Assembly: GCA_000435835.1 (NCBI GenBank)
Contig: FR883401.1
Location: 1-58,315 of the forward strand
Direction of reading: 5' to 3'
DNA length: 58,315 nucleotides
Source: Clostridium sp. CAG:221
GTDB taxonomy: Bacteria; Bacillota; Clostridia; Clostridiales; Clostridiaceae
Part shown: positions 8,575 to 17,827 of the stretch, in pieces
Layout: the number at the start of each line of letters is the position of its first letter
Position numbering within the stretch: the stretch's first letter is position 1
Notes under the pieces: generated by a model
Databases searched by the model: none
Told to the model about the DNA's origin: nothing
Seen by the model: the letters and a program-made list of their open reading frames with translations, nothing else
Made by a program: the position numbers and the translations under genes

Positions 8575-10119
8575 CTAATCCCATTTTTTTATTTCATCAA
8601 CAAAACCATTTTTCTTTCGATGATTTATTATAACTTTAGCAATAAATCCACTGACAAAGACTAAAAATGTTACTGCCCATCCACCTATAATATTAGACCA
8701 TAATGGATAGCCTGACTCCTTTCCATATATACCTCCACCAGCAAATAATGAATATAAATTCCAAATGCAGAATCCAGTTAAAGCTATTGGAGCAATAAAC
8801 TTAATTGATCCTATAAACCACCATTTAGGAATCTTATATCCTAAAGAATTCCTATTAACTTCCTTTAAAACCTTTGTTGGCTTTAAGATCCATCCAACTA
8901 CTATACATTCTAAAATGCCTATTATAATCATATTATATTGATTAGTCCAGTTATCAACAATATCTAGCCATGCTAATCCTGATCTAGATATAAAGATTAA
9001 GGAAATTAAAGCTGCAATAATACATATGGTCATTGTGGTTTTTCTCTTATTTAATTTAAATCTATCTGCCACTCCTGTTGAAACACCCTCTACTATGGAA
9101 AATGCTGAGTCTACAGCTAAAGAAGCTAAGCATAAATAAAATATCATACCAAAGGCTGCATTAACCCATCCAGTGTTTGTTAAATTTGCTATTGCTTGCG
9201 GAAAAATAATAAAAGCAGTTGCTATTCCTGATGCTGACATATCATTTGTAGTCATTCCAACACCATACATGGTAGTAAACATGACAATTCCTGATAAGAT
9301 GCTTACACCTAAGTCAGCAAAAGCTATTACTGTAGCATCTTTAGCAATATTAGCTGAATCACTTAAATAAGAACCATATGCAATCATGATAGCCATCATA
9401 ATAGAGAGACTATAAAATACTTGCCCAATTGCATCAATAATCAAATTTGACATTAACCCTTCATCTATAATTTGGGCGAAATTTGGGGTGAATAGTTTTC
9501 CTATACCTTCCATACCACCTGGCATGGAAATCCCCTTAATAGCCATTATTATTAAAAATAACAAAGGTAATGTAAGACCTGTATATTTTACTACCCTTCC
9601 TACACTGGCAGTTCCTCGCCTTATGCATAGATAAATTAAAGTCCAAGCCACTAAAAGCATTATTATCATAACCCATGGTATTTGAGCACCTGAAATAGTC
9701 CATGAAGTTTCTGTTATATTAGCAAATAAAGAACTTGCTGCTTGAGAATCACCTACCATTCCTGCAAATTTAAAGCTAAAAACAGCCATGGCAATTACCC
9801 AGGCAAAAACTACTGCATAATAAGTTGAAATTGCAAAAGCATTAGTTGTAGCTGCCCAACCAACAAACTCTGATTTTTTATTTATGGTTCTAAAAGCTCC
9901 AGGAGCTCCTTCTCTTGTTTTTCTACCAATAGCTATCTCCATTGTTAACAAAGGAATTCCCAATGCTAGCATAGCAATTGTATATACCAGTAAAAAAGCT
10001 CCTCCTCCATATTTGGCTGCTAGCCCTGGGAAACGCCATGCATTACCAAGCCCTACCGCCGAGCCTATGGCAGCTAAAATAAAAGTAGTTCTTGAAGCCC
10101 ATTCTTCTCTTACTTCCAA
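8575..10119 (-). CDS. Neurotransmitter:sodium symporter family transporter
   Basis: This 514-residue LeuT-fold membrane protein couples Na+ entry to uptake of an amino acid or related amine. The family signature is at the N-terminus: AAIGSAVGLGNAWRFP (residues about 16-31), the unwound TM1 that holds Na+ and substrate, then YGGGAFLLVY and a GIPLLTMEIAIG segment. About eleven to twelve hydrophobic helices follow, as in bacterial NSS members such as MhsT. The start is TTG, supported by GAGGTGAT. It is a single-gene unit. The substrate is not predictable with confidence. Confidence 0.92.
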   Translation of the reverse strand: MEVREEWASRTTFILAAIGSAVGLGNAWRFPGLAAKYGGGAFLLVYTIAMLALGIPLLTMEIAIGRKTREGAPGAFRTINKKSEFVGWAATTNAFAISTYYAVVFAWVIAMAVFSFKFAGMVGDSQAASSLFANITETSWTISGAQIPWVMIIMLLVAWTLIYLCIRRGTASVGRVVKYTGLTLPLLFLIIMAIKGISMPGGMEGIGKLFTPNFAQIIDEGLMSNLIIDAIGQVFYSLSIMMAIMIAYGSYLSDSANIAKDATVIAFADLGVSILSGIVMFTTMYGVGMTTNDMSASGIATAFIIFPQAIANLTNTGWVNAAFGMIFYLCLASLAVDSAFSIVEGVSTGVADRFKLNKRKTTMTICIIAALISLIFISRSGLAWLDIVDNWTNQYNMIIIGILECIVVGWILKPTKVLKEVNRNSLGYKIPKWWFIGSIKFIAPIALTGFCIWNLYSLFAGGGIYGKESGYPLWSNIIGGWAVTFLVFVSGFIAKVIINHRKKNGFVDEIKKWD

Positions 10120-10243
10120 ATTATCACCTCATCAAAATAATAAAATACTTGTAATAATTATATTGATTTGGTAAAAATAAAATTACTTTTTTAAAAATTT
10201 CTTTATAAATTCATGGTTTATAAAAAAAATTTAATAAAATCTT

Positions 10244-10861
10244 CTATTCTCTATTTAAAGATAAGCCATTTTTATTAAGTAACATTTCCATCTCAACCAC
10301 TGAAGAAACACCATATATATGAAATACTTTAGGTTTTTGGGTTTCAGAAGGATTTTTATAATTAATAGTAATAGTGTCATTTTTTATATTATAAACTATA
10401 TCACCTAAAGAATCTTTCTTTATCATATCTTTAATTATATTCATTATGTATACACTGGATACTAATTTATCTCCACTGTCTTCCACGCTGATATATCCAT
10501 AGTATACAGTTGCTGAACCTGATGATGGACTCCATCTAACTCTCTGAAGGCCTCTAAGATTGTTAAACAATTTTCCTTCAATCCAAACTACTTCACCAGT
10601 ATCCATATCATAATCCATAAGTCTAAAATCTTCTTCTTTATTCTTAATAACATATGCATTTAACCTTGTTCTTACTATGTTACGAGTAGCTGTTTCTTTC
10701 ACATCATCTAACTTAATATCTTCATCTTCTTCATTGATGAAAGGCTCTGTGTCATTAATTCTTATATTTTTATGTATTTCATCTTCAAAATGAGATAAAT
10801 TATTCTCTAAAATATCTTTAGTTTTTATCTTAGTAAATATTTTTCTAAAGTTTTTTAACAT
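10244..10861 (-). CDS. Hypothetical protein, 205 residues
   Basis: I do not recognise this protein. The N-terminal 60 residues are charged (basic, then an acidic stretch NEEDEDIKLDD). The rest looks like a mixed alpha/beta fold with a conserved-looking block VRWSPSSGSATVYYGYI near residues 107-123. There is no signal peptide or membrane helix. The ATG is at 10861. It is separated from the upstream VWA operon by a strong terminator and from the downstream transporter by about 125 bases of AT-rich DNA, so it is probably monocistronic. Confidence 0.6.
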   Translation of the reverse strand: MLKNFRKIFTKIKTKDILENNLSHFEDEIHKNIRINDTEPFINEEDEDIKLDDVKETATRNIVRTRLNAYVIKNKEEDFRLMDYDMDTGEVVWIEGKLFNNLRGLQRVRWSPSSGSATVYYGYISVEDSGDKLVSSVYIMNIIKDMIKKDSLGDIVYNIKNDTITINYKNPSETQKPKVFHIYGVSSVVEMEMLLNKNGLSLNRE

Positions 10862-10940
10862 TTAATCAGCTCCAATATTAATTTTTATTATTATAGCATT
10901 AATGTATTTCCATATGTCTTATTTTTAAAATATTATAAAT

Positions 10941-10976
10941 AAAGTAGGATATACAATTAATATTATATCCTACTTT
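10941..10976 (-). terminator. Terminator of the MoxR-VWA operon
   Basis: A 13-bp perfect stem (AAAGTAGGATATA / TATATCCTACTTT) with a 10-base loop lies downstream of the VWA gene stop. Confidence 0.85.
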
Positions 10977-11039
10977 CAAATGTCTTCATGAAATTTTATG
11001 AAATAAAGTTAATTTTATTTACTATTCTTAAAAACTAAA

Positions 11040-12449
11040 CTAAAAAATAGGTTCCTGATTATTCATTGAATATCCATCAGTCTTAACATCCTTTAGTTCA
11101 AGTTCATTATCTTTCACTTCTACCTTGCTAAGTTTTTTTACTGGTCCATAAGCTTCATCTAGCGAAAGCTTATCACCTCTTCCTGATATTATCCATAAAG
11201 TTTTATATCCCCTTGGAACTACTTCAAGTTTTTTCTCTCCTTTGCCATCAGTGAAATATATAAGAAGATTACACTTATTATTATTGGCATACTCAAATAC
11301 AGGGGTAAACTTAGTAGAACCTCCTGCTGCAAGCCTTTCCTTTACATCTCTCATTGATTTTGCCTTATAAACTCTTTTAATTTCCTTATCACATTCAATG
11401 ATTGTAATTTCATGGTTATAATTCTTAACAATAGATAATACTTCTTTTATAGCTTGCTTAAATTCATCATTACTTATACTTCCACTTATATCAATGGCCA
11501 CAGTAATTTCAGCCTTATGGTTTCTTATTTCTCCCCTTAAGTCAAGTCTATTTGGCTGTCTTCTATTTCTTCTAGTTATGATCTTTTTCTTATTACTTTC
11601 AACAGTACCCATAAGCTTCTTAAGCATGATATTCCAAGGTATTTCTCCTTGGATATTCTTTAAATTAGCTATTAATGACTCCACTTGTGAAGGTATTGTT
11701 CCCTTTTGAGATGCATTTATAACCTTTTCTGCAAATTCCTTTAAAGTTTTTTCATCTACTTCATCACTTTCCTGCCACATATCATGCATCTTTTCAGGAT
11801 CATAAAAATCTTCCATAGAATCTGTCATTTGACTATCATCTTCTTCCCCTTCATCATCCTCTTCCATAAGATCAAGTTCACTTTGTATCTTTTCAGCATA
11901 GTACTCTAATGTATTATATGCTTCCATATTAAGATTGTATTTATTGTTTACTCCCTTTAAGGTAGTTGAATAAGGCGGTAGATTGTCCAAATATTGATTT
12001 ACTACTATGTCCATTGCTAAATTTATGGCTAATGTACTATATTTGCTTTTAAGCTCTTTTGCTCTAGATAAATGAAGTGATAAAATATGATGTATTTCAT
12101 GCTTTATAGTTGTCTCCATTTGCTTCATATTCAGTTGAAGGAATAATATAGGATTAAAATAAATTACATATTTAGCACCTTTGAAGTTTACTCCGCTGGC
12201 ACTGGTTATATCAAATCTTATTTCCCTTCCCATTTGAAATAAAAAATATCCATAAAAATTATCTTTATCTTCCATAAGACTTAAGATAACCTTATCAACT
12301 AGCTTAAAAAACTCTTCCTTAAACTCTTTTGTTATTTCAGGTCGAAATTCTTCTCCATTTCTCTTAGCTTTATACATATCAGCACTATCTACAATGTTAT
12401 TTACTTTATCGTAAAGATCTTTTACTTGCCTTTCAAAATAGCTTTCCAT
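11040..12449 (-). CDS. VWA-like protein with N-terminal metallopeptidase-like domain (DUF2201 type)
   Basis: The 469-residue protein has two parts. Near residues 117-126, HEIHHILSLH gives an HExxH zinc site with a likely third His ligand. An acidic linker follows (about 190-235, EEDDEGEEDD). A C-terminal von Willebrand A domain carries the MIDAS motif DISGS (Asp320, Ser322, Ser324), with further MIDAS-like GGSTKFTP and FTDGKG. This matches the putative metallopeptidase / VWA-like family. It starts three bases after the MoxR-type ATPase gene, and the pairing of MoxR AAA+ with VWA proteins is a known chaperone-like arrangement (for example RavA-ViaA). The substrate is unknown. Confidence 0.85.
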   Translation of the reverse strand: MESYFERQVKDLYDKVNNIVDSADMYKAKRNGEEFRPEITKEFKEEFFKLVDKVILSLMEDKDNFYGYFLFQMGREIRFDITSASGVNFKGAKYVIYFNPILFLQLNMKQMETTIKHEIHHILSLHLSRAKELKSKYSTLAINLAMDIVVNQYLDNLPPYSTTLKGVNNKYNLNMEAYNTLEYYAEKIQSELDLMEEDDEGEEDDSQMTDSMEDFYDPEKMHDMWQESDEVDEKTLKEFAEKVINASQKGTIPSQVESLIANLKNIQGEIPWNIMLKKLMGTVESNKKKIITRRNRRQPNRLDLRGEIRNHKAEITVAIDISGSISNDEFKQAIKEVLSIVKNYNHEITIIECDKEIKRVYKAKSMRDVKERLAAGGSTKFTPVFEYANNNKCNLLIYFTDGKGEKKLEVVPRGYKTLWIISGRGDKLSLDEAYGPVKKLSKVEVKDNELELKDVKTDGYSMNNQEPIF

Positions 12450-12452
12450 ATT

Positions 12453-13583
12453 TTATCCCCTTATCATGCTGTAAGATTCAAAATAGCTTTCAATAAACTT
12501 TTCATTTTCAAGTGCTTCCTCATATATTGCTGGATAATTAACTTTAATATCCTTCATTATACCTACCATTAAATCTATTGGATAAACTTTTAAAAATTCA
12601 ATTAATCTATCAAGGTGAAATTCCTTATGTATGTTTCCATCATTTAATTGATTTTCTAATACTTTTAAAACATTGTTAGCACATAAATACAATCTAGTGT
12701 GACTTTCAGATTTAATTCTTTCCTTTACTTCTTCACTTAGACTTTCTCCTACAAAGATATCTTCATAAGCAATAAGGGCACTATGTTCAGCTTCCACAAA
12801 GCTAATAAATTCTTCTGCAATAACCTTTCCTACATTACCTTTTATTACATTTAAAAATACTGTTCTTGGTATTTCACCATTACTTTCTTTGTAAATCTTA
12901 TATGATTTAGATACTCTTTCATAACTTCTTGGAGTTGCTCTTATATCATCTTCATTTATTTTATTTAAATATTCAGGGAATGTTGAAATAAATTCTATTA
13001 CTTTACTATCTATACCTGCTTCTATGGCCCATTTTAACCATGCGTTTTCATCACTTTCCATATTAAGCCATACGAATCTATTTTCTTGTGCTGCATCCAT
13101 ATCAACTACTTGATAATCAAAATCTGAATCATATTTATTAGATGGATTCATTGCTGCTAGTATATTTACATTGTCATGTAGTTTATATCCATTTATTTCT
13201 CTATTTAATATTAAATTCATTAGCTCCTGCTGTACTGTATGTTCACATCTATTAATTTCATCAATGAATAAAAGCACTGAATTTCCTTTTGCTATTTCTT
13301 CATCAACTTCTCTTAATTTGCTATGAACAGCATATACTGTAGTCTTAACTTCATGTAATATTCCATTACCATCAACTTTACTATAAGATTCAACTGTAGG
13401 AAGTCCTCCAATTTCCCCTTCCTTTAATAAATTTCCGTCTATTACAATAAAACTCCATCCATTTTTTTCTGATAATTTCTTAGCTAATGCGGTCTTACCT
13501 ATACCACTTTCCCCTACTACTAAAGGTACATCACCACTGGCTAATACTAATTCTACACTTTTTAATGTATCTATAAAATTCAT
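12453..13583 (-). CDS. MoxR-type AAA+ ATPase
   Basis: This 376-residue protein has a AAA+ domain with Walker A GESGIGKTA (about residues 24-32), Walker B VLLFIDEINR (about 103-112) and a sensor region LAAMNPSNKYD. MoxR ATPases remodel or load partners through VWA proteins, and here the VWA gene follows directly. The AGGAGG site and ATG at 13583 are clear. It is the middle gene of a three-gene operon (repeat protein, ATPase, VWA metalloprotein) with 11-base and 3-base gaps, so the three products probably act as one complex. Confidence 0.9.
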   Translation of the reverse strand: MNFIDTLKSVELVLASGDVPLVVGESGIGKTALAKKLSEKNGWSFIVIDGNLLKEGEIGGLPTVESYSKVDGNGILHEVKTTVYAVHSKLREVDEEIAKGNSVLLFIDEINRCEHTVQQELMNLILNREINGYKLHDNVNILAAMNPSNKYDSDFDYQVVDMDAAQENRFVWLNMESDENAWLKWAIEAGIDSKVIEFISTFPEYLNKINEDDIRATPRSYERVSKSYKIYKESNGEIPRTVFLNVIKGNVGKVIAEEFISFVEAEHSALIAYEDIFVGESLSEEVKERIKSESHTRLYLCANNVLKVLENQLNDGNIHKEFHLDRLIEFLKVYPIDLMVGIMKDIKVNYPAIYEEALENEKFIESYFESYSMIRG

Positions 13584-13594
13584 TTTATGTCCTC

Positions 13595-14398
13595 CTAAAT
13601 AGTCCTTAGTTTTTCATCTACAGCTATTTTCTTAGCCTTCTTACTACCATACTTATAGATAAATAATATCTTATCTATATCTATCTTATCACTATATTTA
13701 TCAATACTATTGCACTTTAAGAAGTCTCTTACATATTTTTCATCAACATCATCTTTTGATAATACTTCTTTCAGTACTTCAATAACATCATCTTTTTCAA
13801 TTTTTCTTACAATATATTTTATAACTAATACATTGGCTTTTAAAAATTCCTTCATCTTTGCAGCATCTAAGTTATAAATAAAGTTTATAGCTGCTTCATT
13901 ATTTTTAACAGCAGTTATTTCTGCTTTAAAGCAAGGATTTTTAATATACCTTAAAGCATCATACTTAACCTTAACTGCTTCAACTTGAACTGTTTCAGAT
14001 GGTTCTTTTATATATTTAATAGAATCATAATCTTTTTTCACAGCCATTATTTGTAATTCTTCAATTGGTTCTTTAACATATTGTATTGCCCAACCCCTCT
14101 GTTCTATAGCTAATTTTAGAACATCATAGCTTGGTTTTTTTATATAATTTAAATTGCTCCATCCTGCAAGAACAGCTTCCTTCATCAATTCCTCAGTTGG
14201 ATTATCTATAAACTCTATGGCTCTTGGATTTGTTTTTACTGCTATCTCTTCCATTTCCTTTGTAGCATTATCTATGTATCTTAATAATAATCCATCTCTT
14301 TTAAGAGCCATAATTTTCATTTCATCAGTTGGATTATCTATATTTTTTATAGCTATTGGATTTAATTTCAGCATTCCTAATATCTTTGCTTCATCCAT
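13595..14398 (-). CDS. Repeat protein (DUF4116-like), first gene of the MoxR-VWA operon
   Basis: This 267-residue protein has about eight tandem helical repeats of roughly 22-23 residues. Each contains a core like A-I-x-x-I-D/K-N-P-T-x-E-x-x-x-x-A-V-K. Examples are AIEFIDNPTEELMKEAV, SIKYIKEPSETVQVEAV and ALRYIKNPCFKAEITAV. The pattern resembles DUF4116 repeats, which are found in bacterial proteins of unknown role. The repeats end near residue 185; a charged non-repeat tail of about 80 residues follows. Because it is coupled to a AAA+ ATPase and a VWA metalloprotein, a substrate-binding or adaptor role is a reasonable inference, not shown. Confidence 0.75.
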   Translation of the reverse strand: MDEAKILGMLKLNPIAIKNIDNPTDEMKIMALKRDGLLLRYIDNATKEMEEIAVKTNPRAIEFIDNPTEELMKEAVLAGWSNLNYIKKPSYDVLKLAIEQRGWAIQYVKEPIEELQIMAVKKDYDSIKYIKEPSETVQVEAVKVKYDALRYIKNPCFKAEITAVKNNEAAINFIYNLDAAKMKEFLKANVLVIKYIVRKIEKDDVIEVLKEVLSKDDVDEKYVRDFLKCNSIDKYSDKIDIDKILFIYKYGSKKAKKIAVDEKLRTI

Positions 14399-14471
14399 TT
14401 TAATCGCTCCTTCCTATCAAGTTTTTACTTAATAATAATTATCTACTAATATTATAAATACTTTCAACTTT

Positions 14472-14503
14472 AATTTAAAGAATAATTTTTCATTCTTTAA
14501 ATT
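14472..14503. promoter_or_regulatory. Palindrome upstream of the MoxR-VWA operon
   Basis: A 12-bp perfect inverted repeat (AATTTAAAGAAT / ATTCTTTAAATT, 8-base centre) lies 74-105 bases before the ATG of the repeat-protein gene. It could be an operator or an extra hairpin behind the ABC-F terminator next to it. Confidence 0.4.
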
Positions 14504-14510
14504 AATAATT

Positions 14511-14545
14511 TAAAAGTGGAGTAACTCTACTTAACTCCACTTTTA
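14511..14545 (-). terminator. Terminator of the resistance-type ABC-F gene
   Basis: A 12-bp perfect stem, TAAAAGTGGAGT / ACTCCACTTTTA, has an 11-base loop and lies in the 3' end region of the ABC-F gene. The U-run is short. Confidence 0.5.
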
Positions 14546-14557
14546 AATTTAACATAA

Positions 14558-16228
14558 TTATTTAGAATTTTTTTCTTTGAGTTGCTTTAGTTCATTCATT
14601 ATATTCATATACTCATTATTTAAAGTTTTCTTTACCTCTTCATCAGTAACTATTGATAACTCTGAAATTACTTTGGATAGCTTATTTTCTAAAAGTAATA
14701 TTTCATCATTAATATGTCTTTCATCTTCACTTGTTTCATTGTTGGTCAGTTGTTCTAAATACTTATTATATGTACCATTAAACTGAAAAATGTGTTTATC
14801 TTTTATGGCTATTATATAATTGCACACATTATCTATAAATTCTAGATCATGAGATACTAAAAGTATAGTCTTATTTGTATTTATAAGTGCATTTTCTAAT
14901 GCATCTATTGCTTTTATATCAAGGTAATTAGTTGGTTCATCTAGCATTAAAAAATTATTATCAGCTAGTATAATCTTACATATAGCTGCTTTAACTCTTT
15001 CTCCACCTGACAAACATCCTACCAATTTATGTACATCATTATCCTTAAAACCAAACTCACTTAAGTTAGTCCTAATAAAACATTCATCTAGTGTAGAATC
15101 AATTTTCATATTTTCCAATATACTTTTATCTTCATCGAGCATATCTTGCTTTTGATGAAAATATCCTATCTTTACACCCTTTGCTACTTTAACCCCATTT
15201 ACTTCTTTATCTTGCATAAAATCCATTATCCTATTTAATAAAGATGTCTTACCACAACCATTTTCTCCAATCAATGCTGCCTTTACACCATTTACTATTT
15301 TTAAATTTATATTCTCTAATAAAATCTTATTATTAACCTTTAGATTATAATTAATTATCTCTATTAAATTTTTAGCAGTAATTTCACAACCGTCATTTAT
15401 ATTTATTACAATTTGCTGTTGTCTTTTAGGTTTTTTCTTTACCTCCATATGCTCAATTCTTTTCTCAACAGACTTTATATTATTTTCAATGTTCTTCTTT
15501 CCTCTTTGATCTCCCATTTTTATAGTTTTAGCTTCAGATTTTCCCATACCTTTCGGTGCTTTCTTTATTCTATCTCTTAAAACTTTCTTAGCACTAATTA
15601 CTTGTTCAAGTCTCTTTTTTTCACTGATATACTTTTTATATTCATTTTCTTCATAACTTATATTTTCTTCCTTTAATCTTTTATAGTCATCATAATTTCC
15701 CTTATAAATCTTGATTTTACCATCTTCTATTTCAACTATTTTATTGCATATATGATTTAAGAAATTCCTGTCATGAGAAACTACAAGTAATGCACCTTTA
15801 TATTTGCTAAACATATTATCTAAGATTTTAATACTTTCACTATCTAAATTAGAAGTAGGTTCATCAGCAATAATAAGCTTTCTATTTTCACTTAAAGCAT
15901 TAACTACTTGTATCTTGACCTTTTCACCACCAGATAAATATTCTTTATACTCACTAGGACTATTGAAAATCTTCTTTACCTTAGTGACCTCACAAGTAAT
16001 ACATCTTTCTTCCAACTGACTTATATATGAATAGCTGTCTGTTAAATGAACTTTTCCTTCATCAGCTTTAATTTCTCCTATAATTATTTTAAGAAGTGTT
16101 GTCTTACCTGCACCATTTTCACCTACAATTCCTATTTTATCTTCTTCTTCTATTTCAAATTTATCAATATCTAATATTAATCTATCTCCGTAATACTTTT
16201 TTAAATTACTAATAGTTGCAAGCTTCAT
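14558..16228 (-). CDS. ABC-F protein, antibiotic-resistance (ribosomal protection) type
   Basis: This 556-residue soluble protein has two ABC domains and no membrane part. Walker A motifs are GENGAGKT (about residue 36) and GENGCGKT (about 318). The signatures are LSGGEKVK and LSGGERVK, and the Walker B stretches are DEPTSNLD and DEPTNYLD. The interdomain linker contains KAPKGMGKSEAKTIKMGDQ. That block is typical of the Vga/Lsa/Msr-type ABC-F proteins that enter the ribosomal E site and displace lincosamides, streptogramins or pleuromutilins; clostridial CplR is one such protein. It sits downstream of a MATE exporter but behind that gene's terminator. Drug specificity cannot be read from sequence. 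Confidence 0.85.
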   Translation of the reverse strand: MKLATISNLKKYYGDRLILDIDKFEIEEEDKIGIVGENGAGKTTLLKIIIGEIKADEGKVHLTDSYSYISQLEERCITCEVTKVKKIFNSPSEYKEYLSGGEKVKIQVVNALSENRKLIIADEPTSNLDSESIKILDNMFSKYKGALLVVSHDRNFLNHICNKIVEIEDGKIKIYKGNYDDYKRLKEENISYEENEYKKYISEKKRLEQVISAKKVLRDRIKKAPKGMGKSEAKTIKMGDQRGKKNIENNIKSVEKRIEHMEVKKKPKRQQQIVININDGCEITAKNLIEIINYNLKVNNKILLENINLKIVNGVKAALIGENGCGKTSLLNRIMDFMQDKEVNGVKVAKGVKIGYFHQKQDMLDEDKSILENMKIDSTLDECFIRTNLSEFGFKDNDVHKLVGCLSGGERVKAAICKIILADNNFLMLDEPTNYLDIKAIDALENALINTNKTILLVSHDLEFIDNVCNYIIAIKDKHIFQFNGTYNKYLEQLTNNETSEDERHINDEILLLENKLSKVISELSIVTDEEVKKTLNNEYMNIMNELKQLKEKNSK

Positions 16229-16290
16229 ATTACACCTCCAAAATTACTTTTATTTTAAGTTTGTGCAAAATTCTTTTTAATAATCAAAAA

Positions 16291-16318
16291 AACAGCTAGG
16301 ATATTATACCTAGCTGTT
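16291..16318 (-). terminator. Terminator of the MATE gene, upstream of the ABC-F gene
   Basis: A 10-bp perfect stem AACAGCTAGG / CCTAGCTGTT is followed on the minus strand by a U-run. It lies about 60 bases before the ABC-F start, so it could also act as a leader attenuator if transcription begins upstream of it. Confidence 0.85.
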
Positions 16319-16332
16319 ACAGTAAATATTTT

Positions 16333-17715
16333 TTACATTACCAATTCTTCTTTATGCTCTTTTCTATTAAGACTATATAATTCTAAAACTCCCATAATTA
16401 TAGATACAGTAGCAGCACTAAAATCAGCGATTGGTCCTGAATACATTATTCCTTCTATACCAATAAATCTCGGTAATAATATTAATAATGGTAATAAAAA
16501 TAGTACTTGTCTTGTTAAAGAAAGAAAAATACCTTTCATAGGTTTACCAATGGCTGTGAAGAAATTTGAAGAAATTGGCTGCATACAATTTACAAATGTA
16601 AAGAATAAAAAGATTCTAAAATACTTAATTCCAAACTCATAATACATTTCAGAGCCTGAGCCAAAGAATGAGATAATCTTTCGTGGCATAAGCTGAAATA
16701 TAGAAAATGCTATTACTGATATTATTAAACCGTATCTTAGAGCCAATAAATATATTTTCTTTACTCTATCATATTTTTTTGCCCCATAGTTAAAACTTGC
16801 AATAGGTTGTAATCCCTGTGACAATCCTATAACCACAGACATATATATTTGATTTACTTTTGTAATGATTCCTGCACAAGCAAGAGGTATTGATTCACCA
16901 TATACAGATAATGCTCCATAATACGTCAATGACTTGTTCATAACTATCTGTACTACCATCATGGCAAGCTGATTAAAGCATGGTGCTGCACCAAGAGAAG
17001 TTATTTTTCCAATATACTCACCTTTAAGTTTCAAATGCTTCTTTTCAATCTTACCTGTTTTATATCTCCTAAAGTATCTGAAAGCCAAATAAGCTGAAAA
17101 AATTTGCCCTATAATTGTAGATAATCCTGCTCCAGCCATTCCCATATTAAAGCCAAAAATAAATATTGGATCTAAGATAGTATTTATAACTGCACCTGAT
17201 AAATTGCATATCATGGTATATTTAGGACTACCATCAGCTCTTATTAAATGCCCACCACCAGTAGCAAAAATTAAAAATGGAAAGCCAATTGAAATATATC
17301 TAGTATATGTTTTAGCATAGCCCAATACATTTTCAGGAGAACCGAAGAACTTAAGCATAGGTGTTAAAAATATTTGTGCTATTGCACATAATACCACACC
17401 ACTTAAAAATAACAAGATTGCTGAATTTCCAATATAATAAAGTGCCTTATCTTTTTTACCGCTACCTAAAGTTAAATTAAAGGCAGATGCACCTCCAATC
17501 CCCAGTAATAGTGCTAAGGCTATACATGATGTGCTAAGTGGAAATGTTATATTTGTTGCAGCATTTCCCAATTCTCCTACACTTCTTCCAATGAAAAACT
17601 GATCTACAATATTATAAAACGCACTAACAAGCATTGCGATAATGCTAGGTATTGCAAACTTTCTTAACAGCATATTCACAGGAAGGCTTCCAAGTTCATT
17701 TTTATTATTTCTCAT
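16333..17715 (-). CDS. MATE family multidrug/Na+ antiporter
   Basis: This roughly 460-residue membrane protein has twelve predicted helices in two six-helix halves. The MATE features are LRKFAIPSIIAMLVSAFYNIVDQFFIGRS near the N-terminus (seen as the pattern P-x(2)-I-x-M-x(5)-YN-x(2)-D-x-FFIG) and an internal QLPI-like repeat in the second half. Clostridial MATE proteins of this size export cationic drugs or metabolites using Na+ or H+. The ATG at 17715 is chosen because GGAGGAGG directly precedes it; an earlier in-frame TTG lies inside that ribosome-binding site. Confidence 0.9.
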   Translation of the reverse strand: MRNNKNELGSLPVNMLLRKFAIPSIIAMLVSAFYNIVDQFFIGRSVGELGNAATNITFPLSTSCIALALLLGIGGASAFNLTLGSGKKDKALYYIGNSAILLFLSGVVLCAIAQIFLTPMLKFFGSPENVLGYAKTYTRYISIGFPFLIFATGGGHLIRADGSPKYTMICNLSGAVINTILDPIFIFGFNMGMAGAGLSTIIGQIFSAYLAFRYFRRYKTGKIEKKHLKLKGEYIGKITSLGAAPCFNQLAMMVVQIVMNKSLTYYGALSVYGESIPLACAGIITKVNQIYMSVVIGLSQGLQPIASFNYGAKKYDRVKKIYLLALRYGLIISVIAFSIFQLMPRKIISFFGSGSEMYYEFGIKYFRIFLFFTFVNCMQPISSNFFTAIGKPMKGIFLSLTRQVLFLLPLLILLPRFIGIEGIMYSGPIADFSAATVSIIMGVLELYSLNRKEHKEELVM

Positions 17716-17827
17716 ATCCTCCTCCAATTTCCTTTTTCAAATTGTTATTTACTTACTTCATTCACATTATATAGTTTAACCATTTGCTTTTCAAATACTT
17801 AAAATTTTATTAATATACAATTTCCTT

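Noticed and set aside
8575..10119. Role in neurotransmission from the family name
   Set aside because: The name is historical; bacterial members carry amino acids.
10140..10243. TTTATAAA-type inverted repeat as an operator
   Set aside because: Extremely AT-rich; such repeats are expected by chance here.
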